Source of the DNA: Ruoffia tabacinasalis
Lineage (GTDB): Bacteria > Bacillota > Bacilli > Lactobacillales > Aerococcaceae
NCBI RefSeq assembly: GCF_042652985.1
Contig: NZ_JBHSHQ010000046.1
Span: 29,871-93,870, forward strand
DNA: 64,000 bases
Direction of reading: 5' to 3'
Position numbers and translations under genes: made by a program. Numbering within the stretch: the first letter of the stretch is position 1; each line of letters begins with the position of its first letter. This document shows positions 32,959-42,220 of this stretch, in pieces. The notes beneath the pieces are model-generated. The model was given only the letters and a program-made list of their open reading frames with translations, did no database searches and was not told the DNA's origin.

Positions 32959-32992
32959 ACGGAGCTTACTTTATTGTAAGTTCCGTTTTTTT
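32959..32992 (+). terminator. Terminator after LivJ-like gene 2
   Basis: ACGGAGCTTAC / GTAAGTTCCGT arms with loop TTTATT, followed by TTTTTTT. Confidence 0.85.
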
Positions 32993-33059
32993 AACGAACC
33001 AAAAAAATAACCCTCACTCTTTATTAGAGTAAGGATTATTTAAAACCGATATCTTATTA

Positions 33060-33145
33060 TGCCGAGGGCCGGAATCGAACCGGCACGGTAGTCACCCACC
33101 GCAGGATTTTAAGTCCTGTGCGTCTGCCAGTTCCGCCACCCCGGC
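33060..33145 (-). tRNA. tRNA-Leu (anticodon TAA)
   Basis: 86-nt class II tRNA. Acceptor GCCGGGG pairs with CCTCGGC (one G-U); anticodon stem CAGGA/TCCTG with loop CTTAAAA gives anticodon TAA, reading TTA leucine codons; a long variable arm (GGTGGGTGACTACC) and T-arm CCGGTTCGATTCCGG follow. CCA is not encoded. TTA is by far the commonest leucine codon in this window. Confidence 0.97.
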
Positions 33146-33309
33146 AATAAAAAAAGTGGTTGGTCGTGACAACGACAAACAGAAGTATACCATCTAATTA
33201 TGTTATGTGTCAATACTATCTTCATAATTTTATTATAATAATATATTTCACTGAAATATTTACTAGTAAAGGTTATAATAGATTGTAACAAGGACATTGG
33301 AGGGATTTT

Positions 33310-34269
33310 ATGAAATTAGGGATTTTAAAACCCAGTAATGCTGGAGAAAAGAGACTTACACTACTACCAGAGCATATCGAAGGCTTAGAAAATGATATAT
33401 TAATCGAAGCTGGCTTTGGTGAAAGTTTAGAAATTACTGATAAAGAATATAAAGATAAAGGCTGTACAATACTTTCACGTAAAGAGGTCTATGAGCAAGC
33501 AGATGCTCTTTACTCGATGAAAGGTATACCGGAAGAGGAATATGATTTATTACAAGATAACCAAATTATCATTGGCTGGATCCACCCACAAGGCAAAGGG
33601 AAAGCATTCATGGAAGGGATTGCAACTGATAAACATTTAATCATCTTGAATATTGATAATACGCACCCTACCATTGCTTTTGAAGATAAGATTGAACCTA
33701 TTCCGTTCATCCGAAGTAACTTTACTTACAAAAATAGTGTTACTGCAGGTTATGTAGGTACCATTCATTCAATGTTAAGTTACGGTAAGCTGTTTAGTTC
33801 GACAACGAATATCGCGATTCTTGGTTCGGGAAATGTATCCCAAGGTGCGATGAATGCCGCATCTAAACTCGGTGCCATTGATAATATTCGTATGTTCTAC
33901 CGCAGCAATTTAGATGAGTTTTATAAATCATATAGTGAATATGATGTAATCATTAACGGAATTTCGGTAACTGATCCAACAAATCATATGTTAACTTATG
34001 ACCATGTTAAAAACATGAAAAAAGGAACACTTGTCGTTGATTTAGCTGCTCAACCTGGTGAGGCCGTTGAATTCAGTAAAGAGACAACTTATGATGAACC
34101 ATTACTTAAAGTAGACGATATCTTTGTCTACTGTATTCGTAATATCCCTTCATTAGTATACCGTACAGCGAGTGAAGTGCTTTCTGAATCATTCACAAAT
34201 TGGGTATTTAAACGCGACTTACAAGAATACATTGATTTAGCAAAAGAACATGGTTATAACATTAAATAA
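33310..34269 (+). CDS. N5-(carboxyethyl)ornithine synthase-like dehydrogenase (AlaDH/PNT family)
   Basis: 319 residues. The N-terminal half starts MKLGILKPSNAGEKRLTLLPEHI and has EAGFGESLEITDKEY and IIGWIHPQGKGKAFM; the second half has a Rossmann NAD(P) loop ILGSGNVSQGA. Overall length and many stretches resemble the Lactococcus N5-(carboxyethyl)ornithine synthase, which joins pyruvate and ornithine or lysine reductively. It lacks regions of true alanine dehydrogenase. Substrate assignment is by resemblance from memory, so moderate. Single gene with terminator. Confidence 0.75.
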   Translation: MKLGILKPSNAGEKRLTLLPEHIEGLENDILIEAGFGESLEITDKEYKDKGCTILSRKEVYEQADALYSMKGIPEEEYDLLQDNQIIIGWIHPQGKGKAFMEGIATDKHLIILNIDNTHPTIAFEDKIEPIPFIRSNFTYKNSVTAGYVGTIHSMLSYGKLFSSTTNIAILGSGNVSQGAMNAASKLGAIDNIRMFYRSNLDEFYKSYSEYDVIINGISVTDPTNHMLTYDHVKNMKKGTLVVDLAAQPGEAVEFSKETTYDEPLLKVDDIFVYCIRNIPSLVYRTASEVLSESFTNWVFKRDLQEYIDLAKEHGYNIK

Positions 34270-34283
34270 AGTATAGATACCTT

Positions 34284-34316
34284 AAACTGAGTAACGATAA
34301 GTTATTCAGTTTTTTT
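34284..34316 (+). terminator. Terminator after the CEOS-like gene
   Basis: AACTGAGTAAC / GTTATTCAGTT arms (one G-U), loop GATAA, then TTTTTTT. Confidence 0.85.
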
Positions 34317-34493
34317 GTTATCAATTAATAATCATTCATATTATTATATTGATATAATTAACATAGTATATTTTGACTAATTATCAAAAGGTGTTTTAAA
34401 AAAATTAAAAGTAATCCCAATACATTAAAGTGTTCGTTTGAGTGATTTTTATTTTAATTGTATTCGCTTCACGTTGTGTCGAAAGGAGGCGAC

Positions 34494-35438
34494 ATGCTAG
34501 AACATTACACAATGGCTTATGGGAAGAATCAAGTAGATAAATCGTATGATTTCTATCATTTATGGCAAGCGAATGAACAGGAAATTCAACAGATGCTTGA
34601 TCAATTTGATATTCCTGAGGATTTTATAACGAGTGGTCTAGATTCTTACGAAGTTGCCCGGTGGGAGTCGTATAAAGCCGATGATGGAGATTTATACACC
34701 TTGGTACTCTTTAACTACCCCTTTAAAGAGCGAACACAAGACTTCCATGACGTGTCTCGTACTGCCCCTATCGCCATTGTATTTAAACCTGGTTTAGTCA
34801 TTGTCACTAGTATCGACTCCTTAAAAACTCTCAATCACATTACAGAAATGAGATTGAATTCTTTTAACTGCTTAGATGAGTTGGGCCTAGTATTGAATAT
34901 ACTATGGTTCATCGCCCGATTATTCATTATTCTTTTAGAGGAAATCGACCGAGAAATTCGGGATTTAGAATTAGATGTCACAGAGTCTACTAAAAATGAA
35001 ATATTTTACACGCAAATGAAATTAAATAAAGCGCTCGTCTTCTTTAATTCAGCCATTAATAATGATCGGGATGTACTAGAACATCTAAAAGAACAGTTTA
35101 ACCAGTTAGATATTGAGGATAATGACTTGCTGCATCTGCGTGATGTTAATGTTGAATTGCATCAAGCGAGTGGCATGGTGCATGAATTGAAGCAACTCAA
35201 TGAAAAAGTGAGCGATATCTTATCGAATGTGGTCAATAATAATGTGAACCAAGTTATGCGGGTATTAACTGTATGGTCCATTATTTTAACAATTCCAACC
35301 ATTATAACCAGCGCTTGGGGAATGAACGTTCCTGTGCCAGGTGAAGAAGCTACGTCTTCAATGTTTATCATTGGTATTATTACTCTTATTTTAGTGTTAA
35401 TTGGTTACTGGCTGTTTAAACGGAATAAATGGCTGTAG
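34494..35438 (+). CDS. CorA-like magnesium/divalent cation transporter
   Basis: 314 residues. A long soluble N-terminal alpha/beta and coiled-coil part is followed by two membrane helices near the C-terminus (about 252-275 and 288-308). The loop start AWGMNVP carries the CorA signature GMN. Two-helix C-terminus ending in basic residues is typical of this pentameric channel family. It probably imports Mg2+ (or Co2+/Ni2+). AAAGGAGGCGAC directly before ATG 34494 fixes the start; an in-frame ATG 36 bp upstream is not supported. Confidence 0.85.
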   Translation: MLEHYTMAYGKNQVDKSYDFYHLWQANEQEIQQMLDQFDIPEDFITSGLDSYEVARWESYKADDGDLYTLVLFNYPFKERTQDFHDVSRTAPIAIVFKPGLVIVTSIDSLKTLNHITEMRLNSFNCLDELGLVLNILWFIARLFIILLEEIDREIRDLELDVTESTKNEIFYTQMKLNKALVFFNSAINNDRDVLEHLKEQFNQLDIEDNDLLHLRDVNVELHQASGMVHELKQLNEKVSDILSNVVNNNVNQVMRVLTVWSIILTIPTIITSAWGMNVPVPGEEATSSMFIIGIITLILVLIGYWLFKRNKWL

Positions 35439-35479
35439 AAGTAAAGTGGTCACGGTGATTAAAGTGATTAAACTATATA

Positions 35480-35525
35480 AAAAGGACTCATTTACCCGTT
35501 TAAACGGGTAAATGAGTCCTTTTTT
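35480..35525. terminator. Bidirectional terminator between CorA-like and PH-domain genes
   Basis: Long perfect palindrome (arms of about 19 bases, centred on CCCGTTTAAACGGG) flanked by A-run and T-run. Confidence 0.92.
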
Positions 35526-35527
35526 GC

Positions 35528-35908
35528 CTAACCTAATATTTCTTCAGCTAAGGTACGGGCAATTTCATTTAAGTTGTCACGATTACGACCTAATTCTAAG
35601 CGAATAATCGGTTCTGGAGCGCTCGAGATGAAGATATCAATTTCAGCATCTAAATCAGTTGTCCCTGCCGTTTCGATTGAGAAACGACTTATTGATTTAT
35701 ACGGAACACTTTGGATGTCACGCTTGCTTCCGACTCCTTGGATGTCAATTAAGATAAGACGTTTGTTAGTGAACACAATAAAGTCACGAATCAATTTGTA
35801 TGTTGAAACAACTTCTTCTGTTGACGTTAGAATATCTTGAATCACATTCATAGCACTCGCGTTATCGACTTTACCTGCTTTTCCTGTTAATCGATCAAAT
35901 ATTGACAT
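35528..35908 (-). CDS. Bacterial PH-domain protein (YvbH/DUF1696-like)
   Basis: 126 residues. The segments EEVVSTYKLIRDFIVFTNKRLILIDIQGVGSKRDIQSVPYKSISRFSIETAG are the usual core of the small bacterial PH-domain family (bPH_1), of unknown cellular role. No signal peptide or membrane helix. The start at 35908 is chosen because AGAGGA lies seven bases upstream; an ATG two codons earlier touches that site. Same strand as pcp but separated by its own region. Confidence 0.85.
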   Translation of the reverse strand: MSIFDRLTGKAGKVDNASAMNVIQDILTSTEEVVSTYKLIRDFIVFTNKRLILIDIQGVGSKRDIQSVPYKSISRFSIETAGTTDLDAEIDIFISSAPEPIIRLELGRNRDNLNEIARTLAEEILG

Positions 35909-35972
35909 ATCCATTCCTCTTTTCGTAAGTTTATAAATCTAAGTATATCAGATTGCCTTAACGAGTTAAAAA

Positions 35973-36620
35973 TTAATGCGTCGCTCCACCGATCACTTGA
36001 ATATCGTCTTTATCATTGTATTCAACAATGGCTTCGATCGCTGCTTCAATTCCGCGAGCCATATCAGTTAATGACATTGCTGGTTGATTTGGTTTGTCTA
36101 ATACTTGTTCAGTCATGAATGGAATGTGCATAAAGCCTGCTTTTGCTTCTGGAAACTCTTTATCAACTAAGTAAAGTGTTTGGTACATAATGTGATTACA
36201 TACGAATGTTCCAGCTGTATTTGATACTGAAGCAGGGATACCTGCATTTTTCATGGCTTCTACCATTGCTTTGATTGGTAATTTTGAGAAGTAAGCTGGT
36301 TCACCATCTTCTTGAATGGCTACATCAATCGGTTGGTTTCCTTCATTATCCGGAATACGTGCGTCATCTTGATTGATTGCGACACGTTCTGGTGTTAAGC
36401 CCATACGTCCACCCGCTTGACCGATATTTAACACAACATCTGGTTTGAATTCATTCATTTTCTCACGTACAACATCTGCTGATTTGTGGAAAACTGTTGG
36501 GATTTCTAATTTTTCAATCTCTGCACCTTTAATTGTATCTGGTAATAATTTTACTGCTTCAATGGCAGGGTTCATTGCTTCGCCACCAAATGGATCGAAT
36601 CCTGTTACTAAAATTTTCAT
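35973..36620 (-). CDS. pcp: Pyrrolidone-carboxylate (pyroglutamyl) peptidase
   Basis: 215 residues, full length for peptidase family C15. N-terminal KILVTGFDPFGGEAMNPA, catalytic Glu in PERVAINQDDARIPDN, Cys in AGTFVCNHIMY and His in GFMHIPFM. It removes N-terminal pyroglutamate from peptides in the cytoplasm. Third gene of an operon after two membrane proteins (DUF969, DUF979), a recurring trio in Firmicutes. AGGAGG before the ATG. Confidence 0.95.
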   Translation of the reverse strand: MKILVTGFDPFGGEAMNPAIEAVKLLPDTIKGAEIEKLEIPTVFHKSADVVREKMNEFKPDVVLNIGQAGGRMGLTPERVAINQDDARIPDNEGNQPIDVAIQEDGEPAYFSKLPIKAMVEAMKNAGIPASVSNTAGTFVCNHIMYQTLYLVDKEFPEAKAGFMHIPFMTEQVLDKPNQPAMSLTDMARGIEAAIEAIVEYNDKDDIQVIGGATH

Positions 36621-36636
36621 ATGAAAACTCCTCCTG

Positions 36637-37563
36637 TTAGATAAATGGTAAGTAGTACATTAAGATAACATGCACTACAATCATAATAAACGCGAATGGA
36701 ACTTGGTCTTTAATGACTCCAAATTCACTCTTCATCTCTAATAATGCTACAGGTAATGCGTTGAAATTACCAGCCATAGGGGTCATTAACGTTCCACAGA
36801 AGCCGGCAGTCATTGCTAGAGCTCCTGCAATAATTGGATCAGCACCAAGTGAGAATACAAACGGCACACCAATTCCTAACGTAATAACGGTAAAGGCCGC
36901 AAAGGCATTCCCCATAACCATTGTGAATAACACCATACCTAAGACATATACTAAAACTCCCCAGAATCGACTTTCAGCTGGGATGACTCCTTGAACAAGT
37001 CCAGACACAACATCTCCAACACCTGCTGCAGTAAATACTGTACCTAAAGCACCAAGCAATTGAGGTAAAATACCTGTTGTTGATACCTGTTGAATCATGC
37101 GATCACTTTCTGGAAGCAATGTTTTTGGTCCGCGTCGAATAGTGAACAATAGTGTTATCGTCCCTATTAAAGCTCCAATACCTAAGACCGATTGACTTAA
37201 TGCTGGGAAACTTTGGGCAATCAATAATGAAGATATCGCTAAAGTCATGACGGGTAAGAAGATACCATTACCTGTATTATTAGCATTCTCTTTAACTTCT
37301 TTTTCCGGTGTAGCTTTGATTTCTCCGATCGATACTTGTTTGAATAAAGTAATTACCCCAATGATCAACACTAATACTCCATTAATGATATTGGGAATAT
37401 AACTACCACCAACGAACAGGACTCCTAGAACCGCCCAAAATAATGTCGTTCCGATACGTGTAGGATTCGTCTCATCGTTGAATACACGGTAAGCTGTATA
37501 AAGTAATTGTAAACCAATGACGATATACATAATTTCTAAAACTGTACTTGCAAATTGTTCCAT
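36637..37563 (-). CDS. DUF979 membrane protein
   Basis: 308 residues with about eight to nine hydrophobic segments. Matches the DUF979 family in size, in LGIGVPFVFSLGADPIIAGALAMTAGFCGTLMTPMAGNFNALP and in its place between DUF969 and pcp. The two DUFs probably form a two-part permease, possibly for pyroglutamyl peptides or pyroglutamate; that is inferred from the constant pairing with pcp, not from any shown activity. AGGAGG six bases before ATG. Confidence 0.87.
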   Translation of the reverse strand: MEQFASTVLEIMYIVIGLQLLYTAYRVFNDETNPTRIGTTLFWAVLGVLFVGGSYIPNIINGVLVLIIGVITLFKQVSIGEIKATPEKEVKENANNTGNGIFLPVMTLAISSLLIAQSFPALSQSVLGIGALIGTITLLFTIRRGPKTLLPESDRMIQQVSTTGILPQLLGALGTVFTAAGVGDVVSGLVQGVIPAESRFWGVLVYVLGMVLFTMVMGNAFAAFTVITLGIGVPFVFSLGADPIIAGALAMTAGFCGTLMTPMAGNFNALPVALLEMKSEFGVIKDQVPFAFIMIVVHVILMYYLPFI

Positions 37564-37575
37564 TGATTTCTCCTC

Positions 37576-38256
37576 CTACTTTTTAGCTTTCGCTTTTTTA
37601 CGTAATTGACGGTCAAAACGCCAGTTGAAAATGGCAGCTAATACTAATGCAATCACTGCAATTGGGATTGACGCAATGGCTAATGAGCTTTGGTTACCGT
37701 TTAAACCTAAGTCAATCAATGTTGCACTGATTAATTGAATTCCGGCAGATCCTGCGAATGTATTTTGCGCAAAGAAGTTACCATAGTTATCCGCTGCAGA
37801 TGCGCGTGCTTTAATTTTCTCAACGTCGTCTTCATCTAATTTACCATCCGTATCTGACTCCGCTGCCGCTTCTGCCATTGGATAGATCAATGGACGCACA
37901 AACTGTGGATGTCCACCAAGTCGAATTGAGAAAAATCCCGATAATTCACGAATCGCCTGATACACTGTAAACAAGCCACCTGTTGAGAGTCCTTTAATCT
38001 TTTCAATAAATCGAATCGCTTGTTCTTTTAGACCAAACGTCTCTGACAAGCCGATCATCGGTAAAGTTAAGAAGAACAAGGTTACAAAACGCTGGTTCGT
38101 AAATGCCTCTCCGAGTATCGTTAAAAATTCTATGAATGAAATGCCTGATACTAATGCAGTAACAAGTCCTGCGACAACAACAGTTGCGATTGTGTCAAAT
38201 TTTAGAATAAAACCTAATATGATAATGACAATACCTATTAATTTAATCCATTCCAT
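37576..38256 (-). CDS. DUF969 membrane protein
   Basis: 226 residues, five to six hydrophobic segments plus a soluble loop with EAAAESDTDGKLDEDDVEKIKARASAADNYGNFFAQNTF, the conserved part of DUF969. The basic C-terminus (RFDRQLRKKAKAKK) is cytosolic by the positive-inside rule. First gene of the DUF969-DUF979-pcp operon, with 12-16 bp gaps. AAGGAGG upstream of the ATG. Confidence 0.87.
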   Translation of the reverse strand: MEWIKLIGIVIIILGFILKFDTIATVVVAGLVTALVSGISFIEFLTILGEAFTNQRFVTLFFLTLPMIGLSETFGLKEQAIRFIEKIKGLSTGGLFTVYQAIRELSGFFSIRLGGHPQFVRPLIYPMAEAAAESDTDGKLDEDDVEKIKARASAADNYGNFFAQNTFAGSAGIQLISATLIDLGLNGNQSSLAIASIPIAVIALVLAAIFNWRFDRQLRKKAKAKK

Positions 38257-38433
38257 ATCTATACCTCCTTAAACAATTTAAATTTATTAAAATATTCACC
38301 TATTTTACCATACATGAAACAAATTTGATCCCCTTGCTGATTATCTTTATGAAAATATAATAAAAGTAGACTCTTTAAATCTTTTTCAATTAAAGATACA
38401 ATAGAATAAGTATATTAGAAAAGAGTTTATAAC

Positions 38434-38973
38434 ATGAAAATCCAACGTATCAATTCCATTCACTCACCTTTGGCAGATAATTTGGAAACTTTATATATTA
38501 ATGCCTTTCCTTCGTATGAACGCAAACCTTTTGAAATTTTATTCTCACATCAAGAAACTGGTTTTGCTGAAGTCTTCGCAATTACTGAAGACGAACGCTT
38601 TATTGGTATGATTTCAACTTTAAAAAGTTCTCAATTAATTTTTGTTGAATACTTTGCAATTTCTCCTGAATATCGCAGCCTAGGTTATGGTTCAAAAGTT
38701 TTATCACTTCTTAAAGAAAAATATCATGACATGAATATTTGCTTAGAAATTGAAGTTGTTCAAACGGATGCAGGTATCATAGAGGAACGCTTACGACGCC
38801 TGCAATTTTACGAGAAGAATGGCTTCCAACAATTAAATATGATTGTGAATTTATTTGATGTAGAATTTGAATTGCTAGGTACGAGTTCGGAGATAACTTT
38901 TGAAGAATATTTTACTTTATATGAACAAATTCATGGAGATTCATTTAAAGACAAGCTTTATTTAATTAAATAA
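38434..38973 (+). CDS. GNAT-family N-acetyltransferase
   Basis: 179 residues. The acetyl-CoA loop appears as YFAISPEYRSLGYGSKVLSLLKEKY, followed by RLRRLQFYEKNGFQQLN, both typical of GNAT motif A and B. The start of the frame (NAFPSYERKPFEIL) resembles a subgroup of Lactobacillales GNATs of unknown substrate. Weak ribosome-binding site. 17 bp before a PAP2 phosphatase on the same strand. Confidence 0.82.
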   Translation: MKIQRINSIHSPLADNLETLYINAFPSYERKPFEILFSHQETGFAEVFAITEDERFIGMISTLKSSQLIFVEYFAISPEYRSLGYGSKVLSLLKEKYHDMNICLEIEVVQTDAGIIEERLRRLQFYEKNGFQQLNMIVNLFDVEFELLGTSSEITFEEYFTLYEQIHGDSFKDKLYLIK

Positions 38974-38990
38974 AATACCGAGGTGCTTTT

Positions 38991-39635
38991 ATGAATAAAA
39001 AATATTTAAATTACTCATTACTTGCTCTGATACCCTTTTTGATTATTATTGCAATTGTTATATTCAATATGAATGCCATTCAACATCTGGATAATCTTAT
39101 TACGCTTGAAATTGTTTCTTGGCGGACACCCCTATTAAGTTCATTCTTTAATGCCGTAACAATTCTTGCGAATCCAATGAGTGTCGTTTCGACGGTCGTT
39201 ATTTTGGCGGTGATTGCTTACCTTTTAACTAAGAGAATCGATTTACCACTATGGATTTTAATTACAAATGCGATTGGGAGTTTGGCATTGAATCCACTGG
39301 TTAAAAATATTGTTCAACGAAGTCGTCCAAATGAAGCGATTCGAATGGTGCAAGAAAGTAGTTATTCTTTCCCGAGTGGTCATGCGTTTTCTTCGATGGT
39401 TGCTTTTGGTTGCGTCATTGTGTTACTCATTCTGTCCCTCAAACCAAGCGTGTTTCGTCGTATTCTGATTGTATTCGCCTTTTTAATTGTTTTATTCATC
39501 GGTTTTAGCCGAATTTTCCTTGGAGTGCATTATTTTAGTGATGTGCTGGCTGGTTTCTCTTTTGGCTTATTCTGGTTGTTGCTGTCACTTAGCTTTTTTC
39601 TGGCAAGAAGACCAGAGATTAAAGCTAAAAAGTAA
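38991..39635 (+). CDS. PAP2-family membrane phosphatase
   Basis: 214 residues, about six membrane helices. The three PAP2 motifs are intact: KNIVQRSRP, SYSFPSGHAFSS and SRIFLGVHYFSDVL (catalytic His residues). Such enzymes dephosphorylate lipid phosphates such as phosphatidylglycerol phosphate, phosphatidate or undecaprenyl pyrophosphate on the outer membrane face. Substrate not assignable. Basic C-terminal tail. Likely cotranscribed with the GNAT gene. Confidence 0.9.
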   Translation: MNKKYLNYSLLALIPFLIIIAIVIFNMNAIQHLDNLITLEIVSWRTPLLSSFFNAVTILANPMSVVSTVVILAVIAYLLTKRIDLPLWILITNAIGSLALNPLVKNIVQRSRPNEAIRMVQESSYSFPSGHAFSSMVAFGCVIVLLILSLKPSVFRRILIVFAFLIVLFIGFSRIFLGVHYFSDVLAGFSFGLFWLLLSLSFFLARRPEIKAKK

Positions 39636-39666
39636 ATGCGACAAGGTTGCATAGTATAATTATGCA

Positions 39667-39701
39667 CAAAAAATCCTCGGATATTCTCCGAGGATTTTTT
39701 T
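39667..39701. terminator. Bidirectional terminator between PAP2 and deacetylase genes
   Basis: ATCCTCGGA / TCCGAGGAT arms with A-run before and TTTTTTT after; overlaps the stop of the minus-strand gene by two bases. Confidence 0.92.
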
Positions 39702-41061
39702 ATAGCCGATATGAATCTGCTTCTGGAATTTGAGTAGGTGAAACAAAGACGTAACCTTGCTCTTTTAAGTGAGGTATGAGTGTTTTAATTGCCTCGGTGG
39801 TTGATAATTGAGTGTCATGCATTAAGATAATTGATCGATGTTGTAAGTGATTAGCAATATGCTCATTAGTTATTTGTTCATCTTTACTTAACCAGTCTTC
39901 TGAATCAACATTCCAATATATAGGTTCCATATCTGGGTAAAGTTTCAACATTTTCTGACGACCATTACCATAAGGCGAGCGGTAGATATTTGGCGTTACG
40001 CCTGTAGCATCCGCAATGATTTCCTGTGTGATTTCAGTCTCGTGTTCAACGTCTCCCATATTTAATAAATCAAAATTTGCGTGTGAATAGGAATGGTTTC
40101 CAATTTGATGCCCTGCTTCAACCACTGCTCTGGCAATATCTGGATTGGCCTCGACTGATCGCCCTAAAAAGAAAAAGGTGGCTGTAACATCATGTTCGTC
40201 CAAGACTTCTAGGATCTCTAAGGTATTCTCAGTGGGGCCATCATCAAAGGTAAGAGCAACTAACGGCCGCTCGTCAATGGGAGAGCCCGTTAAAGGGGCA
40301 GATAAACCACGTGAATTAAAAATCGCTTCTGTGATTGCCTGATTGGATTCAAGTAATTCAGTATGTTCAACTAAATCTTCGCCGTAAATTCGGCATTTTT
40401 CCATATACTTATCAATCACTGCTTTAGTTTGTGGATGTTTTTGGTTTTTTAAAAGCACTTCTTCCACTTTAGAAAAAGCTTGAATCTCTTGTTCTAAAGA
40501 GGCTGAATGGACTTCTTCAGATAAGTGATTAATCTGGTTACTCGCTGTTTCGATTTCATTAAAGGTTGTTAAAATCTGATCATAATGAGAGTAGATTGCT
40601 TCTGTAAGGGCATCTTCATCGGAAAAAGGTAATTGCTCTTTTTGTTCGGCTACTAATTGAGGCGTCACTGCTTCATTTAAAGGGAGTCCTTCTTTAATTT
40701 GTTCACCGACAATGATTGGTTCATCACTTTGGTAAAGCTCAGATAAGTTGGCGATTGCCTCTTGCTTATCCTCTGCTAATTCTACTAAATGTTGGAGCCT
40801 GTTTCCTTGAACGCCTCCAACTTCTTTAGCGGTCACTTCAGCATTTTTTATTAGTTCTGGAGATATTTTTGGGTTCAAATACGTATTTCCCTCATCTAAA
40901 TACAAATCTTGTATGGCACTTGTCGCCAATTCAATACTTTGCACTTGTTGCTGATGATGTCTGGCAAATAATGCCGTCATTAAAACCGCAAAAATAACTG
41001 TCCCAATACTAATTAGCGTTGTTTGTGATTTTGTATCCATGTCTTTCAAATTCAGTCTCAT
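39700..41061 (-). CDS. Membrane-anchored polysaccharide deacetylase (NodB domain)
   Basis: 453 residues. A short basic N-terminus and one membrane helix (about 14-31) anchor an extracellular region of about 230 residues rich in Glu and Leu. The C-terminal NodB domain has ALTFDDGPTENT (catalytic Asp pair), HQIGNHSYSHANF (metal His) and YRSPYGNGR. It probably removes acetyl groups from peptidoglycan GlcNAc, giving lysozyme resistance, like PgdA-type enzymes. Layout is like PgdA though the middle region is not recognisable. The hydrophobic segment shows no signal peptidase cleavage site. Confidence 0.88.
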   Translation of the reverse strand: MRLNLKDMDTKSQTTLISIGTVIFAVLMTALFARHHQQQVQSIELATSAIQDLYLDEGNTYLNPKISPELIKNAEVTAKEVGGVQGNRLQHLVELAEDKQEAIANLSELYQSDEPIIVGEQIKEGLPLNEAVTPQLVAEQKEQLPFSDEDALTEAIYSHYDQILTTFNEIETASNQINHLSEEVHSASLEQEIQAFSKVEEVLLKNQKHPQTKAVIDKYMEKCRIYGEDLVEHTELLESNQAITEAIFNSRGLSAPLTGSPIDERPLVALTFDDGPTENTLEILEVLDEHDVTATFFFLGRSVEANPDIARAVVEAGHQIGNHSYSHANFDLLNMGDVEHETEITQEIIADATGVTPNIYRSPYGNGRQKMLKLYPDMEPIYWNVDSEDWLSKDEQITNEHIANHLQHRSIILMHDTQLSTTEAIKTLIPHLKEQGYVFVSPTQIPEADSYRL

Positions 41062-41240
41062 TCAACTACAACTCCTTTAATGCGATAATTCAATTGTAAC
41101 AGAGATAGTCATTTTTTCCGGTATTATTTAAAATTTTAACAATTAATTCACATTTGAAGTTGAGTCCTTTCCAAGTAGTTGTTATTCATAAAAACGAGCG
41201 GTATAGTATATACATAAATTTTCTAAAAGGAAGAGATAAA

Positions 41241-42143
41241 ATGAAAGATGTCATGATTATTGCAAATCCATCTTCTGGACAAAAACAAGCAGAAGACTAT
41301 GCTCAACAAGCGAAAGAAATCCTTGAAGCAAATGGACGTTTTGCAACAATAAATATAACGGAATCCGGCGATGATGTTGTCAAGTTCGCTCAAGAAGCTG
41401 CGCGTGAAACATATAATACTATCGTTATCTTAGGTGGTGACGGAACGGTTTCACTTCTTGCCTCGAGTCTTAAAGATGAAGATTATCGGCCAGAGATTGC
41501 CATTTTGCCGACTGGAACGGTAAATAATGTTGCGCGTGCGTTAAATATCAAAATAAACTTGGATAAAGCTGTTAAGGATTTACCAAACCTTACTCCACAA
41601 TCCATTGATGCAGGGCTTGTGAATGATCAAGTTTTCTTAAGTTTAGTTTCTACGGGAACAATTCCTGAAAGTGTCTTTGAAGTGAATAAAGAAGAGAAGG
41701 AACGCTTAGGTCCTGTCGCTTACTTAGTTGAAGGAATTCAAGCGATAAACGAGCAAAAGAGTTACCGTTTCAGCTTAAATATTGATAATAAAGTCGATGA
41801 ATTTGAATTAGATTTATTATTAATTGGGGTATCTAGTAGTGTAGTTGGTTTAACTAACTTCTTCAAAGATGCCAGCTATAATGATGGTAAATTACACATC
41901 TTTGGTTTAAAGAAAACGACTTTAGGAGATAGAGTTGGAAGTATTGCTAACTGGATCTTCGATACTGAGAAAGTTCAAAACAACGGTGTGTTAACGGTAG
42001 ATGCCAAAAATATCAAGATCGAATTACTTAATCAAGATGGTAATATACATATGGCCGTTGATGGAGATAAAGGTCCTTCTTTCCCGGTGGAAATTAGCGT
42101 CTTACCTAACTATATCAATGTGCTAACTCCTGAACAAAAATAA
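41241..42143 (+). CDS. Diacylglycerol kinase-family lipid kinase (DgkB/YegS-like)
   Basis: 300 residues. MIIANPSSGQKQA, VILGGDGTVSLLASSL (nucleotide-binding GGDGT) and LPTGTVNNVARAL match the DAGK catalytic family. Likely phosphorylates diacylglycerol or a related lipid on the inner membrane face, recycling lipid released by lipoteichoic acid synthesis. Start ATG 41241 is preceded by AAGGAAGAG; the frame extends 87 bases upstream without a site. It lacks no key motif. Confidence 0.87.
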   Translation: MKDVMIIANPSSGQKQAEDYAQQAKEILEANGRFATINITESGDDVVKFAQEAARETYNTIVILGGDGTVSLLASSLKDEDYRPEIAILPTGTVNNVARALNIKINLDKAVKDLPNLTPQSIDAGLVNDQVFLSLVSTGTIPESVFEVNKEEKERLGPVAYLVEGIQAINEQKSYRFSLNIDNKVDEFELDLLLIGVSSSVVGLTNFFKDASYNDGKLHIFGLKKTTLGDRVGSIANWIFDTEKVQNNGVLTVDAKNIKIELLNQDGNIHMAVDGDKGPSFPVEISVLPNYINVLTPEQK

Positions 42144-42185
42144 TTCGGATTCATTATTTAAATTTAATCTATAATAGGCAATAAT

Positions 42186-42212
42186 AAAAGACCTTCACTG
42201 ACGGAAGGTCTT
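42186..42212 (-). terminator. Terminator of the methionine biosynthesis operon
   Basis: AAGACCTTC / GAAGGTCTT arms with loop ACTGACG region; T-run on the minus strand, and usable by the plus-strand lipid kinase gene as well. Confidence 0.75.
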
Positions 42213-42220
42213 ATCTTGCA